From: JAWKNZ01 sp041391425
GTDB taxonomy: Bacteria; Bdellovibrionota_B; Oligoflexia; Oligoflexales; JAWKNZ01
Length of the DNA: 64,000 bases
NCBI GenBank assembly: GCA_041391425.1
Contig: JAWKNZ010000014.1
Span: 1-64,000, forward strand
Reading direction: 5' to 3'
How positions within the stretch are numbered: position 1 is the first letter of the stretch; every line of letters starts with the position of its first letter. The notes beneath the pieces are model-generated. The model did no database searches. It had not been told where the DNA came from and saw nothing but the letters and a program-made list of their open reading frames with translations. Of the stretch, positions 35,764 through 45,268 are shown in pieces. A program made the position numbers and the translations under genes.

Positions 35764-36972
35764 ATGATTGCGAGCAAATGTTTAAGAGTGTATATGGCGG
35801 GTCTCGGTGTTCTTTCTATGTGGGGATGTGGGAGCCCATCTGTTAAGGACAGCCAGTGGGTTACCATTGATGCCAAGACAGCCTCGTTATTAAGAGCTGA
35901 ACTCCCTGATTCCGTTCAACTGGTAGATTCTTCTCCTTCACGCTCTGTTATGACCATTGCTAATGACTCAATTGGTAAGGTTGGTGCGTTTATGCATGAA
36001 ACGACACACCGCTGCGGCGGTTATTTTGCCTTTGATAATGAGGAAGATGCGGTTGCTTTTCATTTAAATGGAGACAAAATGGAGCAACATTTGGTGGGGT
36101 CTAGTTTTACTTACACTATTGACCAAAACGAGGTGGTAAACTCCTTGTTAGCGCAGGTCGAACCGCAGTCTATCATCCAAACTATCAATCACTTGTCGTC
36201 TTATCATAATCGTTATTATACTGCTGCTAGTGGCTCGGATTCGCAAAACTGGCTTTTATCTCATTGGCAAGAGTTGGGCCAAGGGCGTAGTGATTTTAGT
36301 GTCGAGCTTTTTCAACATAATTCTTGGCCGCAGCCTTCTGTTATTGCAACAATACAAGGCACTGAATTTCCAGATGAAATCATAGTTATCGGTGGGCATG
36401 GAGATTCGATTTCTGGTTGGTTTAACCAAGATAGAGCGTCAGCGCCAGGGGGAGACGATAATGCTTCAGGTATCGCTTCGATTACTGAAGCCTTGCGGGT
36501 TCTGCTTAAGTCGGATTGGAGGCCGAAAAGAACGTTGAAGTTTATGTCATATGCTGCTGAAGAAGTAGGATTGAAAGGCTCTAAAGAAGTAGCGCGAAGC
36601 TTCCAAGCATCTGGTAAGCAGGTTATGGGTGTTATGCAGCTTGATATGACTGCTCATGTCGGTGCTAGAAAATTAATTGGATTGATGAGGGACCACACAG
36701 ATGATGGTTTAAGTGATTTTACTGGTGCACTTCTCAATGAATATATCACCGAGGCTTGGATTAATGATCAATGTGGTTATGCATGCTCAGATCATGCGTC
36801 GTGGACAGCAGCCGGTTACCCATCGGTGATGCCGTTTGAGGCGACGTATGACGAAACAAACTCAAAAATACATACAGCAAATGATACTATTAGCAATGCA
36901 GATAATACAGGTGAGCATTCGAAGAAATTTTCTCAGCTAGCAATTGCCTTCCTCGTAGAGATTTCAAAGTAA
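35764..36972 (+). CDS. M28-family zinc aminopeptidase, lipoprotein or secreted
   Basis: A 402-residue co-catalytic di-zinc exopeptidase. Export signal with lipobox-like LSMWGCGSP. After a propeptide-like region come the M28 ligands: His in IGGHGDS (about residue 212), bridging Asp in GGDDNASG (about 231), catalytic and ligand Glu-Glu in AAEEVGLKGS (about 265), Asp in QLDMT (about 294), and His in KIHTANDT (about 371), in the order seen in Vibrio/Aeromonas leucyl aminopeptidase. CGYACSDH matches the family's disulfide region. Probable role: extracellular peptide breakdown. Confidence 0.93.
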   Translation: MIASKCLRVYMAGLGVLSMWGCGSPSVKDSQWVTIDAKTASLLRAELPDSVQLVDSSPSRSVMTIANDSIGKVGAFMHETTHRCGGYFAFDNEEDAVAFHLNGDKMEQHLVGSSFTYTIDQNEVVNSLLAQVEPQSIIQTINHLSSYHNRYYTAASGSDSQNWLLSHWQELGQGRSDFSVELFQHNSWPQPSVIATIQGTEFPDEIIVIGGHGDSISGWFNQDRASAPGGDDNASGIASITEALRVLLKSDWRPKRTLKFMSYAAEEVGLKGSKEVARSFQASGKQVMGVMQLDMTAHVGARKLIGLMRDHTDDGLSDFTGALLNEYITEAWINDQCGYACSDHASWTAAGYPSVMPFEATYDETNSKIHTANDTISNADNTGEHSKKFSQLAIAFLVEISK

Positions 36973-37014
36973 AGGTTTGCTTTGCATACCGTTTGCAGGT
37001 TTATGTATAAAATA

Positions 37015-37050
37015 TCAGCACATCAAAAAAATTGACGTGCTGTTGTTGTT
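37015..37050 (+). terminator. Possible terminator
   Basis: CAGCACATC / GACGTGCTG forms an eight-of-nine-pair stem with a nine-base A-rich loop, followed by a TTGTTGTTT tail, between the convergent peptidase and CheW genes. Confidence 0.5.
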
Positions 37051-37070
37051 TAAGAGGCGTAGAGGGAAGG

Positions 37071-37592
37071 CTACGCGACTTTGGCTTCTGGGATGCTATT
37101 GAGCGCTTTAGATATTGCCTTATGATCTTGAGCACTTAGCACTTTTGCGATATCAAGAAAGAGTACAAGAGATTCTTTCTGTCTATATATGGCCTCGATG
37201 TAATCGTTGTTTTGCTTGCTATCAAACCTAGGGACATCTGATATATCCGCTGCCTTTGGTGATAGTACTGAATTTACCGAATCTACAACCACCCCGAGCA
37301 CTATTGATGATAAGTCACAAATAATTACCGCATTTTCCTTTGAATCGTTGGGTTTGATATCGAACTTTTGTCGTAAGTCTATCACTGATATAATTTGCCC
37401 CCTTAAATTCATGATCCCGAGAAAATGCTTCGGCGAATATGGAACCGGAGTTAGTTGCGGTATTGCTATGACTTCTTTGACTGCTAGTAGTGGAATGGCA
37501 AACTTTTCTTCTCCCAGCGAAAATTCTAGGTAGCGCTTGCCTTCTTCAAATTTACCAGGATTTTTTATTTGCTCTACTTTCTCTTCTGCCAT
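37071..37592 (-). CDS. CheW-like chemotaxis coupling protein
   Basis: CheW links chemoreceptors to the kinase CheA. The 173-residue protein is one CheW domain with an N-terminal extension: RYLEFSLGEEKFAIPLLAVKEV, PHFLGIMNLRGQIISVIDLR and the matching VLGVVVDSVNSVL strand pair. The AIPQLTPVPYSP loop is typical. It stands alone with no cheA nearby. It may serve a polar or gliding array encoded elsewhere. Confidence 0.93.
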   Translation of the reverse strand: MAEEKVEQIKNPGKFEEGKRYLEFSLGEEKFAIPLLAVKEVIAIPQLTPVPYSPKHFLGIMNLRGQIISVIDLRQKFDIKPNDSKENAVIICDLSSIVLGVVVDSVNSVLSPKAADISDVPRFDSKQNNDYIEAIYRQKESLVLFLDIAKVLSAQDHKAISKALNSIPEAKVA

Positions 37593-37966
37593 TTCACACC
37601 TCCCTCAATGAAATATTTTATTTGCATTCTCAACGTGCTCACCATATTGTTACGGCGGTGAATACTCTGCCAACTTTAAGGTATCGAAATATTTAAATTT
37701 TTTAGTCTTAATAAACATCCATAAATAATAGCATCAGGGGATGGCATTACTTTATAGCTATTTGCTTAAGTTAGTCTCCATTCAATAACCGCCATCGGTA
37801 TAATGAATTTAAAATTAAGTGAAAAATGCAAAAAAATATGTATTTTTTATAATCATTTTGATTTTAAATAGAAGCATTATACTTTTTTTAGTGATAGCAG
37901 TATCTTAAGTGAGAGTGTGGTGGCGTTTGTTTTTTGCTTGGAAGTCGTTTGTATATAAGAAAATAT
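37593..37966. other. AT-rich intergenic stretch upstream of a family B element
   Basis: About 370 bases upstream of the CheW gene and before the family B repeat. No gene or strong structural signal seen; presumably carries the CheW promoter on the minus strand. Confidence 0.4.
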
Positions 37967-38150
37967 CTAGGGCGTGTTGACGTTTCATTTTCGTAGCGAG
38001 AGACAAATACTTGAAAGTCGCAGCTAGGAAGGGTTTCAAAAATTACCGGAGGTGTACTAGATGTACATTGAGGATAATTTTTGAAACCATGACAACGTTG
38101 TGACTCAAGGGTTTGGCTCGTAGTAGAAATGAAACGTCACTACACGCCTA
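37967..38150. repeat. Repeat family B (MITE-like), copy 1
   Basis: A 184-bp element beginning CTAGGGCGTGTTGACGTTTC, with an inverted copy of these bases at its right end, slightly altered (CACTACACGCCTA). The interior is a long imperfect palindrome, GGTTTCAAAAATTA against TAATTTTTGAAACC, around a GTGTACTAGATGTACA centre. It is nearly identical to copy 2 at 59.7 kb and carries no transposase. Its right end supplies the first bases of the long open frame upstream of dinB. Confidence 0.95.
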
Positions 38151-38203
38151 TGTTTAAACTAGTTCTTATATTAATTAAAAGTAGGGCATCTGTGTTTGAG
38201 ACA

Positions 38204-39244
38204 ATGCATCCATCTTTGAAAGCTAGAAAGATCATCCATGTCGATATGGACTGTTTTTTTGCTGCTGTAGAGATTCGTGATAATCCGTCTTTATTGGGGC
38301 AGCCTGTCATAGTTGGAGGTAACCCAAAAAGCAGAGGGGTTGTTTGCACATGCTCTTATGAGGCAAGAAAATATGGGATTCGATCTGCGATGTCGTGTGC
38401 GCAGGCTTACCGGCTATGCCCTAGTGCTGTTTTTTTGCCTCCAAATTTTGAAAAATATAAGAGGGTTTCTGAGCAGATTAGATCAGTATTTAAATTATTT
38501 ACTAATTTGGTTGAGCCTGTATCTTTGGATGAAGCTTATTTAGATGTTACAAATCATGACCTCTATGCAACAAAAATTGCTGTGTTAATTCGAGAAGAAA
38601 TTTTTGCGAAGACTTCTCTGACGGCTTCGGCTGGGGTTGCGCCTAATAAACTCATTGCGAAGATTGCTTCAGATTTGAATAAACCTAATGGGTTGGCGGT
38701 CGTTCAACCGCGGCAGGTTCCGGGCTTTATGGAGAAGCTACCACTCAGGCGTATTTCCGGGATCGGGCCAGCCACTGAGCATAAATTGCATGAGAAGGGT
38801 TTGAGAATTTGTTCTGATGTTTGGCCCTTATCTATTGTTGAATTGGAGGCTATGTTTGGAGGACGGCTTGCAGGTTGGTTGTATGCACGTAGTCGTGGTA
38901 TTGATGAACGTCCAGTCAAGGTAGAACACATTAGAAAATCACTTGGTAGTGAAACAACATTTCCTAGTGATGTTCTTTCTTTTGAACAGGTTATGACGCA
39001 GATAGGTAAACTTTCGCATCAAATTTCTAAAAGTATGCAAGCGAGAGGGCTTGCCGGTCGAACATTAACTTTGAAAATAAAATATGCAGATTTTAAGCAA
39101 ATTACTAGGTCTAAGACCGTCACCTCTGCTATCGAAGCTTCTCATGATATTTTTGAAGTTGCGAGAAACTTGATAGTGAAAACTGAAGTGGGTAAGCGTC
39201 CTATAAGGCTGGTGGGCATTGCTATTAGTAAGTTGGAATCCTAA
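38204..39244 (+). CDS. dinB: DNA polymerase IV (DinB)
   Basis: A Y-family error-prone translesion polymerase, normal length at about 347 residues from this start. Motifs: HVDMDCFFAAVEIRDNP, SRGVVCTCSYEARKYGIRS, the catalytic SLDEAYLDVT, SAGVAPNKLIAKIASDLNKP, the helix-hairpin-helix GIGPATEHKLHEKG, and a little-finger domain ending in a KLES tail. The frame stays open 25 codons upstream into the family B element, but those residues are not part of the usual N-terminus. ATG 38204 or an ATG at 38150 are the candidate starts; 38204 best matches the family. Confidence 0.95.
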   Translation: MHPSLKARKIIHVDMDCFFAAVEIRDNPSLLGQPVIVGGNPKSRGVVCTCSYEARKYGIRSAMSCAQAYRLCPSAVFLPPNFEKYKRVSEQIRSVFKLFTNLVEPVSLDEAYLDVTNHDLYATKIAVLIREEIFAKTSLTASAGVAPNKLIAKIASDLNKPNGLAVVQPRQVPGFMEKLPLRRISGIGPATEHKLHEKGLRICSDVWPLSIVELEAMFGGRLAGWLYARSRGIDERPVKVEHIRKSLGSETTFPSDVLSFEQVMTQIGKLSHQISKSMQARGLAGRTLTLKIKYADFKQITRSKTVTSAIEASHDIFEVARNLIVKTEVGKRPIRLVGIAISKLES

Positions 39245-39402
39245 TTTTAGTAGGTAAAAACTTCCAGGTTTGATTTTAAAAAACAATTGTAAAATAAAGA
39301 CATCTAGCAAATTGTTGTCGCTTCTGTGTTTTTCCTTTTATCTGCTCATCTTGTGGTTATGGTTTTGTAAATAACGATTTTCAGACGCTTATCTTTTTAT
39401 CT

Positions 39403-39526
39403 ATTAAGGGGAGCAAAACCTATCATACTGCGTTACGCCTAAAAAACATTCGTCACTGTACTAAAGGTACTATCTCCTCATTTTTTTTAGGCAAGCCTTG
39501 TCTGATAGGTTTTGCTCCCTCTTAAT
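39403..39526. repeat. Repeat family C, copy 1
   Basis: A 124-bp element with inverted ends ATTAAGGGGAGCAAAACCTA/TCA against TGATAGGTTTTGCTCCCTCT/TAAT, one indel apart. The body pairs GCCTAAAAAA with TTTTTTTTAGGC around an ACTGTACTAAAGGTACTA centre. It sits about 160 bases after dinB and 70 before the cytochrome gene. Confidence 0.9.
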
Positions 39527-39599
39527 ATGTAGACCAGATCACATGTTGTCTTCGGTTGTCTACGTTTTCTTGACATTATTGCTTTTTAAAGGGGAACAT

Positions 39600-41328
39600 A
39601 TGGATTTTCTCATTCATGGAAATAGAAGGATAAAATTCTTTACTCAAGTAATTACCGCCGCTTTCACGTGGCATGCATTGGCTGGGGTTGGTTACGCACA
39701 ATTTAACCCTTCGGAAGACCAACCATGGCCTGTTGATGGTTTGGCTAATCCTTATCAACTCGAAGCAGCTGAGTTCGATGCAGCGATTCGGAAAGGAAGG
39801 ATACATGCTTTGCAATATCCAGTTGAACTTACTGGATTGAAATTTCCTTATCGGCCTCTCAAAAATGCTTTAGACCATCAGACGCAAATGCCATATAAGA
39901 AATTTGCTCTCGCTCTAAGTAAACATTTTACCGGAGTTGGCTCGTATTCTGATCTAATGGCTTGGGTTGGGCTCTATGATTATCCTGAAGATGAGGGAGA
40001 AGGAGCTTATTATATTCCTTTTCCAAACGGCAAAAGGCCAGATTTTAAAATGGGGGAAACATTTTATCAAGATGGCGGCGATATAGCTGCCTCGGTAAGT
40101 TGTGCAGGTTGCCATTCTGGGAATTTGTTTGGGCGAAAAATTTTAGGAATGACAAATAGGAGGGCTAGAGCTAACGAATTTATCCGACGAGGGGCTTATT
40201 TAGCTAAGCCAGTGCCCTCATGGGTATTTAAGAAGGCCTCTAGGGCGACAGACGGTGAAGAAGCAATTTATAGAGATTTGCGAGAAAATATTTATTTTAT
40301 TGAGAGCCGTAAACCTAGTGCGCTGGGTTTAGATACGTCATTAGCGCATGTGGCTTTGTCGCTTTCTCATCGCGAGGAAGATGGGTTAGCAACAAAAAGC
40401 ACTAGATATCGAAATCACCCTAGGAGCGAAGCATTAAGAAGTTTTGTTGCTGATAGCAAACCTTTGCCCTGGTGGAACGTTAAATTTAAGAATAAATGGT
40501 TGAGCGATGGCTCTGTGATTTCAGGTAATCCAATTTTTACTAATATTTTGTGGAATGAGATTGGTCGAGGAACTGACTGGCAGATTTAGAGGAATGGTTG
40601 CGAAGGAATGGCAAGGTGATTGAGGAGATTACAACTGCGGTTTTCTCGGCGCAAGCTCCTCGTTGGACTGATTTTTTGATCCGAAGACGATTAATTTAGA
40701 ACGTGCTATTCGAGGACAATTTCATTTTAGAAATTACTGCGGTCGATGTCATGGTGATTATGTAAAAGAGTGGGAGGATAGAGAACTAAACGAGCATGAC
40801 TTTTTGTCTCCGACTGCAGAGCTTTTGGGAACCAAAAAGGTGAAATATTTTGCCAATACCTTCACCGTGGATGTTGGCACAGATCCAAATCGTTGGCAAG
40901 GCATGAAGTCTTTACTACAGCTAAATGATCTAAATATTTCGAAAGAATATAATATTGTGATCAAAGTGCAAAAAGGGTATGTGCCCCCACCTTTAGTAGG
41001 CATTTGGGCGCGGTGGCCTTATTTTCACAATAATTCTGTGGCTTCTCTTTGCCAAGTCCTGACGGTATCATCGCAACGGGTGAATGGATTTTGGATGGGG
41101 CCTGCGAACGATGCGCAAAGGGATTTCGATTCAAGTTGTGTAGGCTATCCGCTCGGTGCGGAAACTCCTAAAACTTGGATGCGTTCACGGGAGAATTATT
41201 ACGACACTAAATTGCCGGGTTTATCAAATGCCGGACATGATCGACGGATTTTCCTCGATCAGGATGGAAATGAAATTTTCTCAGAGCAAGATAAATTAGA
41301 TATTATTGAATTTTTGAAGACGTTATAA
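39600..41328 (+). pseudogene. Di-haem c-type cytochrome, split by two frameshifts
   Basis: A periplasmic cytochrome. ATG at 39600 with AAAGGGGA upstream; signal peptide to about VGYAQ. The first open part (to 40589) has haem motif CAGCH at 40101-40115. Then a second frame reads DLEEWLRRNGKVIEEITTAV, and a third, entered near T6 at 40672-40677, reads TINLERAIRGQFHFRNY and haem motif CGRCH at 40738-40752, to the TAA at 41328. Spliced, it forms one protein of about 575 residues with NPIFTNILWNEIGRGTD and PPLVGIWARWPYFHNNSV blocks, as in MauG/RoxA-like di-haem proteins; oxygenase, peroxidase or transfer activity cannot be told apart. The single-base shifts are at about 40581-40588 and 40671-40678. 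A single base separates its end from the next gene. Confidence 0.75.
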
Positions 41329-41329
41329 G

Positions 41330-41956
41330 CTAATTGCAGCCATAATCGTTGTTTGCACTATCAGATTTATAATATCCGGATAGATATAGAGTGCTTTCAT
41401 TGCTTTTGGCAAAGTCAATTACTTTGTGAGTTGCATTTTCATTGTTTACGTCATCACTTTGAAATTCGTATTGATCATTATTTGAAGCGATGATTCTAAT
41501 TTTACATTTTTTGTCTGTTTTTTTTGTTTGAAGTTTTCCAACAAATGATAGGATGATTTTGTAATATGTTAAAGGCTGAGTCGGATTATTACATTCCAAT
41601 TCTATTGTTTTTTCCATTTGTTTTCGAGCTTTCGTAAATTCGTTCTTATTTAATAAAATCGTATTACTTTCTATGGCTATGGGAAGTGTGCTGGTTTTTA
41701 AATTATTAGCGCAGCTGTTTTTCTTCTCTGAGGGAATAAATAAGATGTTTGCTCTTTCTATCGATTCAAATTTTTCAGTAGAGCGGTGCTCGCCGACATA
41801 GCCACGGATGATTAGTCTCACTTGCTGTTGTGTATTCTGAGAAATTATAGAGTTTGCCCGCGAATTATCCTCACGTGCTGATCTGTCAGCTGGCTTACAG
41901 TTATTTATTGCATATGATATAAGAGCCCAAATCAATATTTTCTTTGCTTGGTACAT
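41330..41956 (-). CDS. Hypothetical lipoprotein
   Basis: A 208-residue protein with a short signal and a lipobox-like SYAINNC. The remainder is polar and beta-rich, with VRLIIRGYVGEHRS, ANILFIPSEK and several cysteines (SCANN, ELECNN, KKCKIR, YGCN), so it may be a disulfide-stabilised periplasmic domain. No family recognised. A GGAGACCTCC site lies just before the ATG. It is convergent with the cytochrome gene, one base apart. Confidence 0.7.
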   Translation of the reverse strand: MYQAKKILIWALISYAINNCKPADRSAREDNSRANSIISQNTQQQVRLIIRGYVGEHRSTEKFESIERANILFIPSEKKNSCANNLKTSTLPIAIESNTILLNKNEFTKARKQMEKTIELECNNPTQPLTYYKIILSFVGKLQTKKTDKKCKIRIIASNNDQYEFQSDDVNNENATHKVIDFAKSNESTLYLSGYYKSDSANNDYGCN

Positions 41957-42108
41957 TAGGAGGTCTCCTGTAGGTTAATATGCCAATTAAGAAGTTTTAT
42001 TCCGAGCGTAATTACAACATGATTCAATAGATACGAGGTAGAAGAGGATTATCTTCTGTCTACGCATTTTTGAATATATATTTATAATGAACAGTTTATT
42101 AAAAAGAT

Positions 42109-42558
42109 TTATTTAACGCTAATCTTAATTGTTGATTCTGTTTCAGTAAGATGCCAGCCACGTTTTTTTATGGCATATTTAAAAGCCATATATGATTCGC
42201 TTGCAGTGGCGTTTATTGGTAGAGCGATCTCAACAGGACCTCTAATCTGTCTATTTAAAATAATTTTTTTATCTGTCCAAACAGATACATCGGCGACTAA
42301 TGCCATGATGTCTATTTTTTCAGAAACACCATCACCTTTTTTACCATGATCGGTTTGATTTTCTTTTATAGACAGGGTGAGGGTGGCTTTATCGTTCTTT
42401 TTAGATGTGCCTTTGTAATATAATGAGTTATGGCTGTTATTGCTATTGGATTGGTTTTGTTGCATTGAATTTTGAGAAGAAACACCGCAAGAGTTGAGTA
42501 AAATGATACTAGATAGACTAAAGCACCTAAGTATCTGTTTCATATTTACTTCAACCAT
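42109..42558 (-). CDS. Lipoprotein with a secretin N0-like domain
   Basis: About 149 residues. The signal ends at LLNSCG, then a Ser/Asn/Gln-rich spacer and a C-terminal domain (MALVADVSVWTDKKIILNRQ, GPVEIALPINATASESYMAF, YAIKKRGWHLTE, STIKISVK) that resembles the N0 or N1 domain of type II/III secretins (VSxxTGKxIIxxxxVxGxVxI...G). There is no secretin barrel, so it may be a pilotin-like or stand-alone N-domain. ATG at 42558 has AAGGAG seven bases upstream; an earlier in-frame start is less likely. Confidence 0.7.
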   Translation of the reverse strand: MVEVNMKQILRCFSLSSIILLNSCGVSSQNSMQQNQSNSNNSHNSLYYKGTSKKNDKATLTLSIKENQTDHGKKGDGVSEKIDIMALVADVSVWTDKKIILNRQIRGPVEIALPINATASESYMAFKYAIKKRGWHLTETESTIKISVK

Positions 42559-42851
42559 GATCTTACTCCTTAAGTAGCGGAATAACCCTGCTTTTTTCTC
42601 TTTCAGCATTTAAACACTTCGCACATCAGACGGCTCTTTTCGTGAGTCGCTTCATAACAAATGAAGTTGAAAGGTTTTTTTTCACTTCTACAGGGAATTC
42701 TAGCATAAAAGATCTATGCGGTCATGCTTTTTTATCTGTTTTAAAAATTTATTAAATAATTTTAGTGTATTGATTATTTTTATGATGTTTTAAATAGAAT
42801 TTAATATTAATTTATTTGAAAAACATAATAATATAAATTATATATAATTTT

Positions 42852-43682
42852 ATGTGTGTGAATTTTTTATCATCTATAATATTTTTTATAGTTATCGCAT
42901 TTAATAACTCATGCTTCGCGTTTACTGAAGTTAGTGTCAGAAAGACTGAAGTGTTAATCCTTCTATCAGAAGGGGATGATTTAGGTCATGCTGTAAACTC
43001 TATATCTTCTTTTGAGGATGGCTTAGCTAAGTCTGTTTTGGCGGGTGCTGTTTGGTGGCAGGATAATAGGGAAGGGCTTGAAGGTTGGCAGAAATACAAT
43101 TTTTCGAAGAGGGCATTTAACCGCTTAGAAAGCGGAGCTTTAACACTGAATAACCTGTCTTTTAAGCAAAATTTTTGCTCTTTTTTATCGGTAGTGGCAA
43201 GAGAATTTGACCCTACATATCATAACTTCATATTTTTGAATTTAAATTATGCCTCTAAGAAGGACATGCAAGACTGTCTGCAACAAGCGCATTTAAAATT
43301 AGGTATGAATTTTTCTTTGCTTCTTACTAGTTCTCAACATTATAGAGGGTATGAGGTTTTTTTGCCGGCTTCTTCAGGTGCGCGTCTTGACTTTAAAAAT
43401 TATAGATTAGGACGTATAAAGGATTTACCACTTACAAGCTTGTTGGCGGTAGGTTTTCTTTCTTCTCGCATATACCACTATTTTTTAGCACAGAGTTCTA
43501 ATCGCTTCGCTAGGAAATTATCTGATATTAAGTTAAGAGATATTTTGATTACTGTGACGATGCTGTTTCTAGCAATGCTTGTCATTTTCTTGGCTTATGA
43601 GCGTTTGTCAATGCGCCGTAGACGACGCACTATCGTTTTAGAAAGGGAGAGTTTGGAGTTTAAAAGGCTTTCTGATTTATAA
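42852..43682 (+). CDS. Exported protein with one C-terminal membrane helix, unknown
   Basis: A 276-residue protein: signal peptide (FLSSIIFFIVIAFNNSCFAF), a soluble region of about 200 residues with helices and several aromatic residues, then one helix (ILITVTMLFLAMLVIFLAYERL) and a basic RRRRR cytoplasmic stop-transfer end. So it is an inner-membrane protein with a periplasmic domain. No named family recognised. It is divergent from the secretin-N0 lipoprotein, which may be a functional neighbour, for example in a secretion or pilus device. Confidence 0.7.
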   Translation: MCVNFLSSIIFFIVIAFNNSCFAFTEVSVRKTEVLILLSEGDDLGHAVNSISSFEDGLAKSVLAGAVWWQDNREGLEGWQKYNFSKRAFNRLESGALTLNNLSFKQNFCSFLSVVAREFDPTYHNFIFLNLNYASKKDMQDCLQQAHLKLGMNFSLLLTSSQHYRGYEVFLPASSGARLDFKNYRLGRIKDLPLTSLLAVGFLSSRIYHYFLAQSSNRFARKLSDIKLRDILITVTMLFLAMLVIFLAYERLSMRRRRRTIVLERESLEFKRLSDL

Positions 43683-43691
43683 ACGAAACTT

Positions 43692-44855
43692 CTAACTACG
43701 AACCCGTTTTAGCAGGATATTCCAGTCTTGATAACGGAAGTTGTTGCGATCAATTGGTAGGTTATTGTCCCTTTGGAATTGTTCTACTATTACAGTGGTG
43801 TCGTTGCCGTAATAGCCATCTACGGTAATCGGGTAGCCAAGATATTTTAATAGACTTTGTAAAACACGTACATCTTCTGATTTTTCAGGGCGTCCTTTGC
43901 TAAATCCGTCCAAGTATTTTAAATAAACGTCGTCTAAGCTGACAATTGTTTCCCCATCATAAGAGGATTCTGAGTTGTCATTAAATGTTGTTGAGCTACT
44001 GCCTTTGCTTTCTTGGGCATAAGATTTACTGTTATTCAGTCCAAGTTTCTTCGCAGTATTCATGACTTTATCAGCATATCTTGAGCTTCGAACTCCAGGC
44101 TCACCGTTATAAAGTCGTAGAGCATGGATGTATATCGAATTCATTTGGCGGTTGCTGGAGTAAGTATATGCCAACAAGGTTTTAAGCATGACAGCGCCAT
44201 AGACTAATGCACGGTTGGAATCATTTCTTAGAACTGATTTTATCTCGTTAATACTACGATAGTATTTCCATAGGTGCATGGCTGAATTTGATTTTAGTGT
44301 TGTAGGGACACAGGATGCAATGATTTTATCAAAATAATTTGTGACTTCTTTTCTAGCGTGGCGTGTTCCCCTCGCACCTAGTTGGTCATTTACCTCTCTA
44401 ATTCCAGAACTGGTAAATTGTGTTAGCCCAACAGCTCCTGTAGGGCTTACGGCTGATATTTTAAAATTTGATTCTGTATCGATAAGTCCTGCGTAGATAA
44501 ATGGATCGATTCCAAAGCAATCGGATACACTAATGATTTTCTGCGCAAGCGTTTTTGACGAGCTTGCAGATGATTTGCTTTGTTGTTGAATATAGGCGCT
44601 AAGCATGTTTGCATTAATCGAAGAGTTTATTGTCATATTTTGGTTTACGTTGCTTTCTTTGACAAAATAACCTTTGACTTTGGTGTTATCGTCTTCTCTA
44701 ACTGGTTCGTCATAATCGCTGCCACACGAATCTAAGACTAAAACTAAAGCCATCATATATAATGGTTTAATCAGTGAAAGTGTTAGCGTTTTTACTAAGC
44801 ACTCTTTAATCGCTATTAGTTTACACAGGATTAATTTTGCTTGAATGGAGAACAT
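43692..44855 (-). CDS. SLT-type lytic transglycosylase lipoprotein with a peptidoglycan-binding domain
   Basis: About 387 residues. Lipobox LVLVLDSCG. The lysozyme-like domain has catalytic Glu in AGLIDTESNFK and the AVSPTGAVGLTQFT motif (GLxQ), the second GVMLKTLL-type helix, and an ALRLYNGEPG loop. After a Ser-rich linker comes a C-terminal PG-binding_1 domain (VRVLQSLLKYLGYPITVDGYYG, VEQFQRDNN). It cuts peptidoglycan at the inner face of the outer membrane. Start at ATG 44855 with GAGG; the earlier in-frame ATG is possible but lacks a site. It may remodel the wall for an envelope machine. Confidence 0.88.
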   Translation of the reverse strand: MFSIQAKLILCKLIAIKECLVKTLTLSLIKPLYMMALVLVLDSCGSDYDEPVREDDNTKVKGYFVKESNVNQNMTINSSINANMLSAYIQQQSKSSASSSKTLAQKIISVSDCFGIDPFIYAGLIDTESNFKISAVSPTGAVGLTQFTSSGIREVNDQLGARGTRHARKEVTNYFDKIIASCVPTTLKSNSAMHLWKYYRSINEIKSVLRNDSNRALVYGAVMLKTLLAYTYSSNRQMNSIYIHALRLYNGEPGVRSSRYADKVMNTAKKLGLNNSKSYAQESKGSSSTTFNDNSESSYDGETIVSLDDVYLKYLDGFSKGRPEKSEDVRVLQSLLKYLGYPITVDGYYGNDTTVIVEQFQRDNNLPIDRNNFRYQDWNILLKRVRS

Positions 44856-45268
44856 AACTAGAACCTCAGGATCAACTACAGTCAGCCGTGGGGGTATTTC
44901 AACATTAACTATTGAACGCAATAGCGCGTTCAGTCCACTTATCGGTAAAATGGCGTTTTTATCGCATAAATGCTTAGGTTTTTAAAGAAAACATAAACAA
45001 AAAAAGGGCCTTACTGGAATTTAGTCTTTTCATTATTATGGCAAATTTTTGCACTTTATGTAGCTAACTTCAGGCCTAAGGTGAGTGATATTTGAACCAT
45101 TTTGAGTTATTTAACACTACTAAATTTTGTTAATTATTTAGAATCATTGTATCTATTCGTATTTATACCGTTGTTTGCTACTTCTGTTTTGGCTTGCTAT
45201 TTGCAGCCATACTATCCGGTTTTATAGATGCTGGTTAGTTTAAATCCTTTTAAATAGGAGACGGTATT
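44856..45268. other. Intergenic stretch before hsp20
   Basis: About 410 bases between divergent genes, AT-rich, presumably carrying the hsp20 promoter. No sigma-32-type CTTGAAA...CCCCAT pair and no CIRCE was found. Confidence 0.4.
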
